Source of the DNA: Ursus arctos
Lineage: Eukaryota > Chordata > Mammalia > Carnivora > Ursidae
NCBI RefSeq assembly: GCF_023065955.2
Contig: NW_026622772.1
Location: 35,162-99,161 of the forward strand
Direction: 5' to 3'
DNA: 64,000 nucleotides
The position numbers and the translations under genes are program-made. Position 1 is the first letter of the stretch; each line of letters opens with the position of its first letter. Positions 1 to 13,432 of this stretch are shown here, one piece after another. The notes below the pieces were generated by a model. That model made no database searches, was not told the DNA's origin, and saw nothing but the letters and a program-made list of their open reading frames with translations.

Positions 1-1477
1 TGGTTATTTCCTTAGGATCTAGCCTAGACTTGTTACAGTTAATGTCCAATAATGGGACAATGTCCATTATTCGTCTTAAGCTTTTTCTCAATTTCCACTT
101 TCAATGCAAATCTAATTATAACATTACCACAAACATATTAAACGATTGGGGATAAATAGAACAAACAGGAGGGTATAATTGTAGTGCATTAACGCTTGCT
201 TTCATTTATATTGTCCGTGCCCTGTTGGAGATCAAAAGATATGTAATACAGTGTTCTTGCTCTTAAAGAACTAAGGCTCTAGAAGGGACAAGAAGTCAGT
301 ACAAAAGCATGTTTTTCACCATGTGAGAAGAGAAGATATATAGAGATAGAAGAAAAATAGTAATTGGGAAAACCAGTAAATCCAATCATGAGTATTGACC
401 ACAGTGCCCAGTCACGGGGATGGGGAGGAAGCATGTGGAATTGAAGAAGGAAAGATATTACTTGTAGTAGATAGAGATCTAACCATTTCAAAAAGCAGCA
501 GGAACCGAACATATAACTCTTAAGTGACATGAATGAGAAGACATAGCCAGATTTTTATAAAAACTATTCCAAGTCTTTCCTTGAATTTATAATGACTATT
601 TTTATTGCTTCAAGATTTAGGACTACTGCCATATTGAAAAAAAATGAGAACAAAAACTTTTCAGTATTTCCAGAAAATTGCCTGGAAGGAGAAAAAGAAG
701 CTATAAATGATGATGACAAAAAATGAGTCAAGGTGATACTAGAATTTTCCCATTATTTTAAAGCTAAGGCTGGTTTTTACATCTTTTGTATTGCCTGGTT
801 GTCTTAAGAACAGATCATTTAATTTACCTCTCAACTAAAGAAGACATGATCATAAGAACTGTGTATTTTCATAGTATGCTTCTTTAAAATTGTTATTTAA
901 ATTTTCATATTCTCAGTGAGTCGAAATGATTAAAGTGTGTCAGAGGAGGGAAGACCCTGCCTTCTGGTCGGGGGACCTGTTTGAAGTCCTGTCTCATTGC
1001 CACTCTGAGCCTCCGTATCTCATCCTTAGCATTTCAAGCAATTACAGAAGAGCTGGCTCACGCCATCCAAATCATGGTTCTCTTTCTTGGATTCTACCAT
1101 GGTCTTGGTAGGTCACCTAAGGGCTTCTCGCTTCCTCATGAAAGAGGTAGTTCAAATTACAGGGGAAGAAAGAGAAGGAAAGCAAGCACCACACATACAG
1201 CATATACAAACTAAAACGGATAAATGATTGCACTACCCAAGTAATGCATGGTAAAGAGAGAGAATAACTGAAAAAAGGATAATCCAGGCAGTCATTTCAG
1301 GTAGATGGTTGATTGGTTGATTCATTTATTCATCAGGCTAAAGCATGTAACTGGGATCCAGTCCTCAAGACAGCTGGGTCTGGTGAGATCACATGAGATC
1401 ATATACAGGAAATGGCTTTATAAACTCTCTTCAGCAAATATTTATTATACACTTTTATATTTCAGCATGCATCAGTG

Positions 1478-1481
<4 letters not shown>
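1..1481. other. Unassigned AT-rich non-coding DNA
   Basis: I recognise no gene or repeat family here. Open frames are short and overlap on both strands, as expected by chance. A somewhat more GC-rich patch at about 940-1180 has two overlapping short plus-strand frames but no splice or start context that convinces me. Confidence 0.5.
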
Positions 1482-1510
<29 letters not shown>

Positions 1511-1511
1511 G
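1482..1511. repeat. (AC)n microsatellite
   Basis: Uninterrupted AC dinucleotide run of about 15 units, followed by unassigned AT-rich sequence. Confidence 0.95.
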
Positions 1512-2571
1512 CCCTTAGGGAATTTACATTCTCTTCAAAGATATATTATGATTCTTTTTCTTTTTTAACAAAAGGCCAGAGTTTCTATAATGAAACCATT
1601 TATTTTTTGGAGCTCTATTAATTTGAGATTTCAAAAATCTGCAAAGCAAATACTGCATTGTGTTTATTCGGAGGCATTTCTACCCAACATTCTGACACCT
1701 TTCATATTTGCTTTACTCTTAATCAGGTTTGGTCACTAAGGGAAGTGAGGTATCTCTATTTCAACTTGATCAGTTAGTGTTTTATATTCCTTGCCTTCTG
1801 GCTTATATCAAGATTTTGTTTACCAAGAATCTGTCTATTTTTGAAGTTATTTATTAGACTATAAGCGAACATGAAGCCATCTCTTCCACATGCCTTATTG
1901 TTCAATCCACCACCTCAAAACAGCTAGGTGGGTCTATTTATTTTTCCCACTTTTTAATGCATTTCAGCAGACTAAGGAATATTGGTTGAAGATGCAGAAA
2001 CATACATCTTATGAGAAAATGGGTCAGCTTAACATCTTCCACTTTGAGATGGGCATTCTGCCCAAAACATTCATAGCAATAAAATTATTTCTTAGCTTAC
2101 AATGATTAATGAGAAAAAAGTGCCTCTTTACCTCAGCTAAATTCTACAGATGACAGAGCAAATAGGAGAGAAGAAATAGAAGTTGTTCATGGTTTTTTCA
2201 CGACTCCGTTGAGGTTAGAATAACCAGAAACTGATGGGTCATAGAATTCCCTCCTTACAGTAGATTGAAAGAACTTTATGCCACTACCAACTTGGAAACT
2301 GCCCATAGGCAAATGCACAGCACTCAAGTTTTCCTAGGTAAATGATGTTCAGGGAGGAAATGGAATCCATTTTTTTTTTTTTTAAAAAAACATTGACCCG
2401 ATGATCTGGGCTCATCATGATTTTCTGCAGGGAAATGACTTAAGGGATATAAAATTAACACTGTACTTTAGGATTCCCTCAGAAAGTTTTTTGGTCACTT
2501 AATCATAAGAGAACACACAGTTTCGGGAAACAGATAAGAACTACAAAATGTCAGGTACAGTAGTCAAATAA
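1512..2571. other. Unassigned non-coding DNA
   Basis: AT-rich sequence with homopolymer tracts, including a poly-T/poly-A junction near 2370. No family recognised and no coding signal. Confidence 0.5.
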
Positions 2572-2775
2572 TTTTTTTTTAAACATTTTGTTTATTTGAG
2601 GGACATAGAAAGAGAGAGTGTAAGAGAGAGCACAAGGAGGGGGAGAGGCAAAGAGAGAGGGAGAAGCAGGCTCTCCACTGAGCAAGGAGCCTGACACATG
2701 GGGCTCAATCCTAGGACCCTGACTGAGATCATGACCTGAGCTGAAGAAACCAGCTGAGCCACCTAAGAGCCCCAG
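2572..2775 (-). mobile_element. SINEC (tRNA-derived carnivore SINE), minus strand
   Basis: On the plus strand it starts with the poly-T of the tail, then the GA-rich body and the complement of the tRNA-like head ending near 'gagccacctaagagcccc'. Imperfect target duplications (AGTCAAATAATTTT at about 2562 and a similar AGTCAAACAAATTTT at about 2774) flank it. Divergence from the consensus makes it an older copy. SINEC elements are non-autonomous and rely on L1 proteins. Confidence 0.9.
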
Positions 2776-4146
2776 TCAAACAAATTTTCTTATTGAGAAG
2801 ACAATAAGTTTATCTTGTATTGATTCAAATTAGAATGAAGTAAGCTGTGAAATTCACCCTAATTCATCTTTTTTTTTTTTTTTTAAATGGGTTATCCATT
2901 TGTGGGAATTTATGACTGGGAATAAGATCCCTTTTGGAGATGACAGTGTGACCAGGGACTTTCCAATCTGGCTTTGAGGCTGCAGAGCCTCTAGGGAGGG
3001 ACTAATAGGTACCTGACAGAAAGAATCAGTGGGTTGGGACTGGGATGGTAGTGACATAGGGAAGGGATGAAATGAAAAAAATAATTCAGACAGAGATCTT
3101 TTATTTCAGACAATGGAGCCGTTTTTGTAGTGTATTTTTTTTTTTTCAAAATGTCACTTTCTAATTTTATGTGGCAAGCTAGGCTGCTCTGTGTTTTCTG
3201 TTTCCTGAGCTTATCTAGAGCAATCAGACAGGTGCACGCAAGAATTTTTTCCTTTTTTTTTTTTTTTTGGTCATCAAATCTATTTTCTATCCAAATATTG
3301 TTTGACTAGACAATGAACCTATGATAGGGAGATACAGGATGACAAAACATTATATTTTAGCTATCAAAGCATTGGTTTTGCTGGTATTTCTACTGCTGTG
3401 ATAACCACTGTATTGAAAGGATCCAGATTATGCCCAAGGACAGAGTTGTTGCTGAATGCATTAGAAATATATCAGTCTGAGGTTCTGCAAAATTTAATTC
3501 AGAAACTGCTGACTTTAAGTTAGAATTTTGATTTTTTTTTCCTTTCAGGGGGCTTTGAGCAAATTTTTCATACTCAGGGACAATAATTAGCCCTTGCCTA
3601 TCAGAGACAGAAAATTCTGTTTCATTTAGCAGGCCCAAGAGAGGAGGCTCTCTGAACTTACTTCAGCATCCAGCTGGAGGGAGTCAGGATTCCACAGAGC
3701 AACATCTGGGCTCCTAAGGGATTGGGGAGCAATTGGGGGGTTTTCCTCCTAAGGACTAAAATACTGCTTGCTATAAATATTTCTATGAAATGAGGGTCAG
3801 GGGAAAAGCAAAATAAGGGTAAGGAATCAATTCTGTGCAGCCAGAATCTTATTTCTCCAGCTGACAAATGCACTGCTTGGGAATTACTGTTAAGCATGGC
3901 TTGCTAAATGTTTTCTCCATTTCCCCGCATTATAATTAAATATGAAAGAACGAGTTGCATATTCGCTCAAGGATATCCGGTTCCAGATTAAGAGGCTCCT
4001 AATTCCTGACTATTCAAAAGATGCTTCTGCGCCAAAATAATTTGTATGAGAATGTAGTAACAGGTTAAAGCAAAGGGCAATTTCCAATTTTTTGTCTTCC
4101 CTTCATTTTCTGGTGTGCCAGTGTAATGAGGCTAGTGTATCTTAGT
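2776..4146. other. Unassigned DNA with poly-T tracts
   Basis: Several poly-T tracts (about 2870-2884, 3137-3146 and 3253-3268). No gene recognised. The longer minus-strand frames here lack recognisable domains. Confidence 0.5.
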
Positions 4147-4347
4147 GCTCTCCAATAGAACTTTCAGTGGTAATGGAAATGTTCTATATCTGCACTGTGC
4201 AGTATGGTAGCCACTAACCATATGTGTCTATTAAGCACTGGAAATGTGGCTAATGTGACTGGGAAATAAATTTTAAATTTTATTTAATTTTAGCTGATTT
4301 AAATTTAAATAGCTACCTGTTGCTAGCGGCTACCACATTGACAGGGG
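4147..4347. mobile_element. Old hAT-like non-autonomous DNA transposon
   Basis: The piece starts 'ctctccaatagaactttc', has an internal 'ggtagccactaaccatatg' and an AT-rich centre, and closes with 'ggctaccacattgacag', a partial inverted match to its own front half. This is the familiar mammalian MITE-type element whose ends read 'tgtccaatagaa'. The class (hAT-Charlie-like) is from memory of the family; the exact subfamily is not assigned. Confidence 0.55.
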
Positions 4348-4480
4348 GATCCAAGAGATGGAATAAAGCCATAGGTGTTGCATTTATCTTCATTGACTAG
4401 AGTTCTCAGACGCTAGTGTTAGAATTAAAATGTCACATGGTGTTGTCACTCCACAAAACTGCATTTACTTTGCCTTTTCC

Positions 4481-4693
4481 TTTTTTTTTTAAGATTTTAT
4501 TCATTCATTTTTGAGAGAGAAAGCGCGCGCGAGAGAAAGCGCACAAACAGGAGGAGAGGCAGAGGCAGAGGGAGAGGGAGAAGCAGACTCCCTGCTGAGA
4601 TGGGAACCTGACATGGGACTCCATCCCAGGACCTGGAGATCATGACGTGAGCTGAAGGCAGATGCTTAACCATCTAAGCCACCAAGGCGCCCC
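4481..4693 (-). mobile_element. SINEC SINE, minus strand
   Basis: Poly-T at 4481-4490, 'aagattttattcattcat', a GA/GC-rich body, then the tRNA-like head in complement ending 'agccaccaaggcgcccc'. A run of alternating gc at about 4523-4530 is unusual for the family. The 3' flank duplication is not clear. Confidence 0.9.
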
Positions 4694-6624
4694 TGTCTTT
4701 TACTTTTTAAACCAAGGGAGGAATGTATATTTTGAGACAGGGTAAGCAATTCAGTGCATATACCTTACGAATACTTCAGCTTCTCCTACTCTGTGTTGTC
4801 AGTCGATCTCTGAATCATGTGAAGGGAAGTATTTGCTGCTGCAGGAGACATATCATGATACTCAGTAGTAATTGAACACGAATTGTCTGAAAGTTGCACT
4901 ATCTCAGCTTTGTTCAGGATTCAACTTGAATTCTTCAACAGGCCAAGAGAACTGTCAAAGAGTTAGAGGAGAAGTATTAGGTGAAGTTTTTAGGTGTGGT
5001 CAGTTTTTTTCGCATTACAGTTGTATTTGTAATCAAGCGTCAAATAACAGATCCTTAATGTTTTTTCCCTGCTTATTTATTATTCCAGTGGGCTCTGTTG
5101 CATGATTTTTTGTGGTCATGTTTTAACTGTATCATAACAAACCCAAGTGTCACTTCACACCAAGAACCAGAAATGTCACTCTTTCAGCATGAAAGGGAGA
5201 ACATAGCCTCCCTTAAGCTCGTAAATAGACCAACATTTTTTCATAGCAGATCATTTACACTGTCAAGAAAAAAATGCAAAAACATGCAAATATAAATATG
5301 AGCTATTGGAATGAGTTTCTATTCCTATGAACATTTTTAGTTACACACTTTTGCAGCTATTCATAGCATTCTGGCATTATCCAGTGGCTGAAGCATGTAT
5401 TCCATAAGACATGAATGTGGCTTTTATGTAAGAATTATGGCAGTTTAGAATAGCAAGCATCATGGTAGCTGAAAACTTGGCCATCCTTGTCTTGTCATCC
5501 TCATTCTCCCTGTTGCTATGCTGAGAAGATTCTTTTGAAGGTGCGTTTGAATGCTGACAATAGTTAACCAGAGCAGATCGTGGTTATTTCATTTCCCAAC
5601 TCTGTGTTCGGTGCCATCATGTTGGGAGCTTGACATTGGCCACAAGGGGGGTATTTATACCAAATGATTGTCAAGTCCTATAAATCAAGGTTGTTTTATT
5701 TTGAGAGAGCTGGTTATTAAACCTTTAGCAGTATACCACTAGACAAGGAGGTGACCAGCTTGATGCTATTGTAATGGTGGGAAGAGAAATAGTGGGGACA
5801 GGAGATCAGAGAACTTTGTCCCCTCTCTAATCCTGTCTCCTCATTTCCATTGATGATTTTCTATATGCCAATGAGGGGGAAATAACGTGTAAGTCAAAAT
5901 GTGCCACACTCTGTACAACCGTAATGGCAAAAACTGGGTAATTATTTAAGAGGCTCTTATAGAAGTTGAGCCCCCAGTGTGAAGAGTTGAAAGACATTCA
6001 TAACCAAAATAGGTTAGTATTAGGTATTAATAATTAGTAAGTATTGCAAAGATCCAGGTAAGCTTTGTTACTGACCCATCTTATTTGGGATCCTCCAATA
6101 ATTACAATAGTTGCCAAATCCTACCACACTCATGAAGAACCATTGAAACGAGTAACTTAAAAATGGCTTTGTACTACAGCCACCCAAATTAAGCCCTTTA
6201 GGATTTTAAAATGGAGTTCAACAACACCTGGGAGCAAATATGCCCCCTTTCCAATAATAAAGTTAGGTGAAGTTCATTATATCCTATGGAAGGCTCGGTG
6301 TTCTTTCCTGACTGGTACGTATGGCTTACTATTGCCTACAATTTTAGTCTCGATTCTAGTTGAATGTTCTTCTATAGGTTGTACTTTCCCCCATTTAAAC
6401 CAATCTCCTCTCTGGACTCAGGAAATAAAGAGAAAATGAAACCAGGATAGATTCATAGATAACTAATATCTATAAAGTGTTTACATGCTCTGTTTCATGT
6501 CCTTCTTGTTATCTTCCTTCCACAAATGTTTTACCAAGGTAGAAAAGCCAGTCAATTTAGAGAAGCAAAATATGTAAAATATTGTGAGCCTTAAAAATTG
6601 CCCCCTAATACCATTTCTTTCTGG
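4694..6624. other. Unassigned non-coding DNA
   Basis: No repeat family or gene recognised. Two short plus-strand frames at 4872-5105 and 5098-5295 overlap, and neither shows a domain or splice context. Confidence 0.5.
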
Positions 6625-6740
6625 ACTGATGGCAGCTACACTTGTGGTGAGCATAGCATATAGAGATGTGGAATCACTATGCCCTACACCTGTAACTAAT
6701 GTGACATGGTGTGTCAATTATATTTTAATAAAAACAACAA
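6625..6740 (+). mobile_element. L1 3' end stub, plus strand
   Basis: The sequence 'gtggtgagcatagcatat', 'gaatcactatgccctacacc' and 'taactaatgtgacatg' followed by 'ttttaataaaaacaac' is the typical 3'UTR terminus of carnivore L1, ending in its polyadenylation signal and a short A-rich tail. Only about the last 110 bp are present, so this is a severely 5'-truncated insertion. Confidence 0.75.
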
Positions 6741-7734
6741 CATTACTTTGGAGATGTTTTCATAAAAGGAAAGTGAAATTGCACTCACGATGTCTGAGTG
6801 AGTTGTTGCAACACTTTTTACTGGTGAGAACTTGCTCATTTTCCCCCTCTCCTTTCTTCATTTTGAACTTTACATAATTCAGTAAACTCTCCCATTTTGT
6901 TGTACCATAGTTCTCTTTCTTTCATTTAAACAAAGTCTTAAAACTCCTGTTATCCAGAGTATTTGAAGAGAAAGTATCAGGTGAAGTTCCCTACCTTACC
7001 TAAATATATTTCAGAAAAATCTTTCTGCAGTTACTGCCCGTAGAGAATCTCCCTAGTGTACTTCGGAACTTGCCATTATGCACACCTACAACACTGGACA
7101 GCCATGGAAATCACAAGATTTTTGGGGTGAGAGTGTATTCAGGAAGGTGCAGTGCCAAATTCTGAAAGCTGGTTGTGTGGATAGACTAGGAACACAGACA
7201 GCATGGAAATAAATTCTCTTTGGAAAGTTTTTCCTTTGCAACAAAAATTCTCTTGCAGGTGAAGATCAGCATATGGCAAAATAATAATCCAGTAATTCAA
7301 ATTCTCTCATGTGGGGAAGGAGGGTTAGAGATAAGTAAGATTTCCGCTTCCCTTTCTCTGGTGGAAGTTCACACTTTTCAGAAAGCAGTCTGCCTTTTGG
7401 AGAACATGGCAACAAAAAGAGTCTTACTTCAAGTAAAATCCAAATGGTAACAAGTTATCCTGCAGTGCTTTGTTTCAGAGCACATTTTAAAAGGCTAAAG
7501 GAAAAGCAGAAAGAAAGAAAAGCCCCCCACAAAACCTCCCCCCAACTCTGACAACTTTCAAGACTAAACAGAGCTGACGCCGCCCCATACAGCAAATACA
7601 CAACAGATGTGTCCTTACACGATATTTCATAGTGTTCTGTTTGACTCTGAACACGCAGGCTTCGGAAGCATTAAAGTGAATGCTCTTCTTCCCCCCCCCC
7701 CCACAAACCACACACCTTAACCTAACATCTAAAT
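6741..7734. other. Unassigned DNA with a C-homopolymer
   Basis: No family recognised. A 12-base C run lies at 7691-7702. The minus-strand open frame across it is created by the homopolymer and shows no domain. Confidence 0.5.
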
Positions 7735-7865
7735 TGGCAGAGTCAGAAATTCCTGTGCTTGAACCCCAGCTTCTCTTTGGCTAAGTTTTAAATTCCACAA
7801 GCCTTAGTTTCTTTCTCTACAAAATTAGGAAAACTATCATGCCTGTTCCACAGGTTTATTATTGC
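7735..7865 (+). repeat. MIR SINE fragment, plus strand
   Basis: Decayed match to the MIR core: 'cttgaaccccagcttctc', then 'ccttagtttctttctctaca' and 'aaaactatcatgcctgttcc', in the order of the MIR body (tRNA-derived, pan-mammalian). Confidence 0.7.
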
Positions 7866-8004
7866 TATTTATTTTTCTCTCCGGTCATATTGTGATTCGA
7901 CATACTTATCGGCATATCTGTTGCTATTATCCTATTGATTTTCTCTATTTCTTATCCTGTCAGACAGAAATCAAAGTGATCGAAAAAACATAACAACTGG
8001 ATCA

Positions 8005-8420
8005 GGTTATGTTACCTTCTCACCTAAAGTCATTCAGCATTTTCCTTTTGCTCTTGTAATAAAACCTAAACTGTTTTCCAGGACCTGCAAGGACTTTAGA
8101 GATCTGGCTCCTCGTCTACTTCATCTCCTTTGGGATGACGTCATTGTCTCTTCTGCCTGAAATGTTCTTTCCCCCACTGGTTCTGGGTACGGGAGGCTCA
8201 CTGTCATTCCTTAGGTCCATCTTAAATGATCCCTCTACCTCCAGGCCTTCCTTACTCCTTCATCTCAATTGCCTCCCACCCCACTCAGCTCTTGCCAATC
8301 TAATCACCATGCTTGTTTTCTCTATCACAATATAAAGTTATCTTTTGCAAAATTATTGTTTTCTTGTGTTTTTCCCCCATAGGCATGTAAGCTTCATTAA
8401 GGTAAAAAACCTTGGGGAGC
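8005..8420 (+). repeat. L2 LINE 3' region, plus strand
   Basis: Reads in L2 sense order: 'aataaaacctaaactgtttt', 'gatctggctcctcgtctact', 'ctgcctgaaatgttctttcc', then 'aggcatgtaagcttcatta'. These correspond to the C-terminal ORF2/3'UTR part of L2. The copy is heavily mutated and inactive. Confidence 0.75.
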
Positions 8421-8479
8421 TTGCTCACGTCATATCTCAGGGCCAGTAATCACGTGGAACGTGGTGGTCCTGCGCAAGA

Positions 8480-8541
8480 ACGGTCACATTTATTGAGAGC
8501 TCTGGTAGACACCCTGTCAAGTGCTTTACATGCACTCACAC

Positions 8542-8543
<2 letters not shown>
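8480..8543 (-). repeat. MIR fragment, minus strand
   Basis: Contains 'cacatttattgagagctctg', then 'caagtgctttacatgcactc', the antisense MIR 3' half, cut off by the adjacent TG repeat. Confidence 0.6.

Positions 8544-8576
<33 letters not shown>
8544..8576. repeat. (GT)n microsatellite at L1 3' end
   Basis: Uninterrupted GT run immediately abutting the 3' terminus of the minus-strand L1, probably grown from the L1 tail/target junction. Confidence 0.95.
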
Positions 8577-8578
<2 letters not shown>

Positions 8579-9079
8579 AAATCGAAATATAATTGACATA
8601 CAATATCTTATTTTAGGTGTACATAATAGTGGCTTGATATTTGTATCTGTATATACAAATATTCATAATGTATATGAAATGACCTGCACACTAAGTCTAA
8701 GTTACCATCTGTCAACATACGGAGTTATTACAATGTTATTGATTATATCCCCTAAGCTGTCCATTACATCCCCAGGATTTATTTATTTTATAACTGGAAG
8801 TTTGTACCTCTTTATTCCCTTCATCGTTTCACCCATCCCTCCGATCCTTTCCCCCCTCTGGTAACCTAGAGTGTGCTTCCTGTATCTAGGAGTCTATTTC
8901 TTTCTTGTTTTATATTTTAGATTCTACATATAAGTGAAACCATATAGTATTTGTCTTTCTTTGTCTTATTTCACTTAGTGTAACACCCTCTATCCATGTT
9001 ATCACAAATGGCAAGATTTCATTTTTTTATGGCTGGGTAATATTCTATTATGTATATAGAAGATGTGGGATGTGTGTAT

Positions 9080-9104
9080 ACACACACACACACACACACA
9101 CACA
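9080..9104. repeat. (CA)n inside L1 3'UTR
   Basis: Dinucleotide run flanked by 'tgtgtgtata' and 'tatgtacgta' within the minus-strand L1. The flanking purine/pyrimidine alternation makes a short palindrome-like stretch. Confidence 0.9.
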
Positions 9105-12100
9105 TATGTACGTATCTCACATCTTTTTCCATTCATCTATCAACTGATACATAGGTTGCTTCCATTGCTATTATAAATAATTCTGCAATGAATAATGCTG
9201 TTATAAATAATGCTATGTATATTTCTTCAAATTGGTGTTTTCATTTTCTTCAGATAAATACTCATAAGTGGAATTGCTGGATCATATGGCAGTTCTATTT
9301 TTAATTTTTTTGAGGAAACTCCATAGTGTTTTCCATAGTGGCTGCACCAATATATCTTCTCATCAACAGCATATGAGGGTTCCCTTTTCTCCGCATCCTT
9401 GCCAAGACTTACTATTTTTTATCTTTTTGGTACTAGCCTGTCTAGCAGGTATGAGGTGATATTCCATTGCAGTTTTGATTTACATTTCCCCAACTGGTGG
9501 TGTTTAACATATTTTCATGCTCGTGTTGGTCATCTGTATGTCTTCTTTGGAAAAAAGTCTGTAAGTCTTTTGCCCATCTTTTAATCAGGTTGTTTTTTTC
9601 TTTTTTTTTGAAATTATATTGTGTAAGTTCTTTATATACTCTGGGTCTTAACCAAAATTGAATGTATGATTTGTACTTATCTTTTTCCATTCAGTGGGTT
9701 GCGTTTTCATTTTGTTGATGGTTTACTTCACTGTACAAACACTTTTAGTTTCATGTAATCCCATTTGTTTAACTTTTGTTGTCCTTGCCCAAAGAGAATT
9801 GATCCAAAAAATATTCTACAAAATGATCAATGTCAAAGAGCTTACTGCTTATATTTTCTTCTATAAGTTTTATGCTTTCAGGTCTTACCCTCAAGTCTTT
9901 CATCAGTTTTGAATGCATTTTTGTATGTTGTATAAGTAAGTGGTCCAGTTTTATGCTTTTGTCTGTAGCTCTCCAGTTTTCCCAACATCATCCATTGAAG
10001 GGACTGTTTTTCCCCATTGTATACACTTGCCTCCTTTGTCATAGACTAATTGACAATATGTGCGTGGGCTTATTTCTGGAATGTCCTGTTGCATTAATTG
10101 ACATGTCTGTTTTTATGCCAATACTATAGTTTTGATTACTACAGCTTTGTAGTGTGGTTTGAAATCTGGGAGTGTGATACCTCTAGCTTTGTTCTTCTTT
10201 CTCAAGATTGCTTTGGCTGTTTGGGGTCTTTTGTGGTCCATATACATTTTAGAAATATTTATTCTGGTTCTATGAAAAATGCCATGGATATTTTGGTGAG
10301 TATTGAATTGAGTCTGTAGATTGCTTTGGGTATTATGAACATTTTAACAATATTAATTCTTCCACTCTATGAGCCCAGGATATTTTTTCATTTGTGTCAT
10401 CTTTAATTTTTTTCATCAATGTATTATAATTTTCAGAGTACAGGTCTTTTACTTCCTTGGTAAAATTTATTCCTAGGTACTTCATTCTTTTTGATGCAAT
10501 TATAAATAGGATTAGTTTTTAAATTTCTCTTTTTGATATCTCATTATCGGTGTATAGAAATGCCACAGATTACTGTATGTTACTGCAACTTTACTAAATT
10601 CATTTATTCTAATAGTTTTTGGTGGCATCGGTAGGGTTTTCTGTATATAGTATCATGTCATCTGTAAATAGCAGTAGTCTTACTTCTTCCTTTCCAATTT
10701 GGATGCTTTCATTTTTTCTTTTTTTCCTTGCCTAATTACTGTGGCTCAGACTTTCAAAACCATTTTGAATAAAAGTGATGAGAGTGAGCATCCCTATCTT
10801 TTTCCTGATCTTAGAAGAAAAGCTTTCAGTTTTTCACCATTGAGTTTGATGTTAGCTGTGGATTTGCATATATGGCCTTTATTACATTGAGGGATATTCC
10901 CTCTATACCGATTTTACTGAGTTTTTATCATAAATGATTATTAAGTTTTGTCAATGCTCTTTCTGCATCTATTGATATGATTTTTATCCTTCAATTCGTG
11001 AGTGTATCACATGGATTGTGAATATTGAACCATCCTTGCATCCCTGGAATAAATCCCACTTGATCATTAGCATATGATCCTTTCAATGCACTTTTAGATT
11101 TGGTGTGGTAATATTTTGTTGAGGATTTTTGCATTTACGTTCATTAGGGATATTGGCCTGTAATTTTCTTTTCTTGTGGTATCTTTTGTGGTTTTAGTGT
11201 AGGATAACGCTGGCTTTAGAGCTTGGGAACATTTCTTCCTCTTCAATGTCTTGAAATAATTGGAGAAAAATAGATACAAACTCTTCTTTAAATGTTTGGT
11301 AGAATTCACCTATGAAGCCATCTTGTCTTGGACTCTGGTTTTTGGGAGTTTTAAAATTATGAATTCAATTTCATCACTTCAGTTTATTTAGATTTTCTCT
11401 TTCTTTATGATTCAGCCTTAGAAGTTTGTGCTTCAGTCTCGGAAGGTTGTGTCTTTCTAGGAATTTATCAATTTCTTCCAGGTTTTCCAATTTGTTGGCA
11501 TGCAGTTTATAGTAGTCTCTTACGAACCATTGTATTTCTGTGATATCAGTTGTAACTTCTATTCTTTCATATCTAATTTTATTTACTTGAGTCCTCACTT
11601 TTTCTTGATAAGTTGGGCTAGAGGTTTAGCAATATTGTTTATTTCAAGAACCAATTTTTAGTTTCATTGATCTTTTCTATTGTACTTTAAGTCTCTGTTT
11701 CATTTATTTCCACTCTGATATTTATTATTTCCTTCCTTCTTCTAACTTTGAATTTTGTTTGTTTTTTATTTTTCTAGTTCCCTTAGGTGTAAAGTTAGAT
11801 TATTTATCTGGGACTTTTCTCTTTTCTCGAGGTAGGTTTGACTTTATGACTTTCCCTCTTAGAACTACTTTTGCTGCATCCCATATACTTTGGAAAGTTG
11901 TGTTTTCTTTTGCCCTAAGCTAATTTTTAATTTCCTTTTTGATTTCTTCATTGATCCATTGGTTGTTTAGTAACATGTGGTTTAATCTCCACATTTTTTT
12001 TTCAGTTTTCTTCGTGTAATTGATGTCTAGTTTCATACTATTGTGCTCAGAAAAGATGCTTGATAAGATTTCAGTCATCTTGAATTTGTTAAAACTTGTG

Positions 12101-13240
12101 GCCTTAAAGTTTGTGGCCTAACATGTAATCTATTCTGGAGAATGTTCATGTTCCATGTGCACTTGAGAAGAATGTATAGTCTTCACTTTTTAATGGAATG
12201 TTCTGTATATATGTATTAATTGTATCTGGTCTAATGTGTTGTTAAAGGCCAGTGTTTATTTACTTTCTGTCTGGATGATCTACCTATTGATATACATGTG
12301 GTCCTAATATTGTCCTGCAGTCAGTTTCTCCCTTTATGTCTGTTAATGTTTGCTTTATTTATTTAGGTGCTCCTATACTGGGTGCATAAAATGCATTTAT
12401 GACTGTTATATACTTTTCTTGGATTGACCGCTCTATCATTATGTATTGCCCTTTTTTATCTTTTATTATAATCTTTGTTTTAAAGTCTATTTTTTTCTGA
12501 TATGAGAATTGCTACCCCACCTTTCTTTTTATTTCTGTTTTCATGGAATATCTTCTATTCCTTCATTTTCAGTGTGAGAGTATCTTTTGATTTGAAATGA
12601 GTCTCTTATAGGCAGCAGATAGATGGGTCTTATTTTTTTAATCCATTCAGATATCCTACGTCTTTTGGTTGGAGGATTTAGTCCATTAACATTTAAAGTA
12701 ATTAAATTACATTTAAAGTAAAAATTATAGTACAGATATGTACTTATTGCCATTTTGTTACTTGTTTTACAGTTGTTTTTGCAATTTTGCTCCTTCTCTT
12801 GGTCTCTTCCCTTGTGATTTGATGATTCTCTTTAGTGTTATATTTGGGTTTCTTTCTTTTTACTTTTTGTACATCTGTTGTATGTTTTTGGTTTGTGCTA
12901 CCATGAGGTTTGTATATATTGCCCTATTTATATAGCAGTCTATTTTAAGCTGATATTGCTTAACTTTGAACTCATTCTAAAAGAACTCTATTTTTATCTC
13001 CCCCCCGTTTTATATTTTTGACATCATATTTTACCTCTTTTTATTTTCTGTATCCCTTAACTATTTATTGAAATTATAGTTGATTTTACTACTTTTGTTT
13101 TTTAACCTTCATAATAGCTTATTAATAAGTGGCATACTAGTGGCTGATCAACTGCCTTTACCAGTGTGATTTTTTTTCTTTCATATATTTTCTTATTTCT
13201 CTTTATGGTATTTTCTTTTCCACTTAAAGAAGACCTTTTA

Positions 13241-13432
13241 GGGATGCCTGGGTGGCTCAGTTGGTTAAGCATCTGCCTTAGGCTCAGGTCATGACCCCAG
13301 CGTTCTGGGATTGAGTCCCACATCAGGCTCCTTGCTCAGCGGGGAGCCTGCTTCTCCCTCTGCTTGCTGCTCTCCCTGCTTGTGTGCTCTCTCTCTGACA
13401 AATAAATAAATAAAATCTTAAAAAAAAAAAAA
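13241..13432 (+). mobile_element. SINEC SINE inside the old L1, plus strand
   Basis: Starts 'gggatgcctgggtggctcag' (tRNA-like head with A box) and ends with 'aaataaataaataaaatc' and poly-A. Target duplications AAGACCTTTTA (13230-13240) and AAGACCCTTTA (13431-13441) show that it jumped into the L1 after the L1 was already fixed here. Confidence 0.95.

Noticed and set aside
8412..8864. 150-codon plus-strand frame
   Set aside because: It runs through a MIR, a GT microsatellite (a Val-Cys repeat) and the antisense L1 3'UTR. Not a gene.
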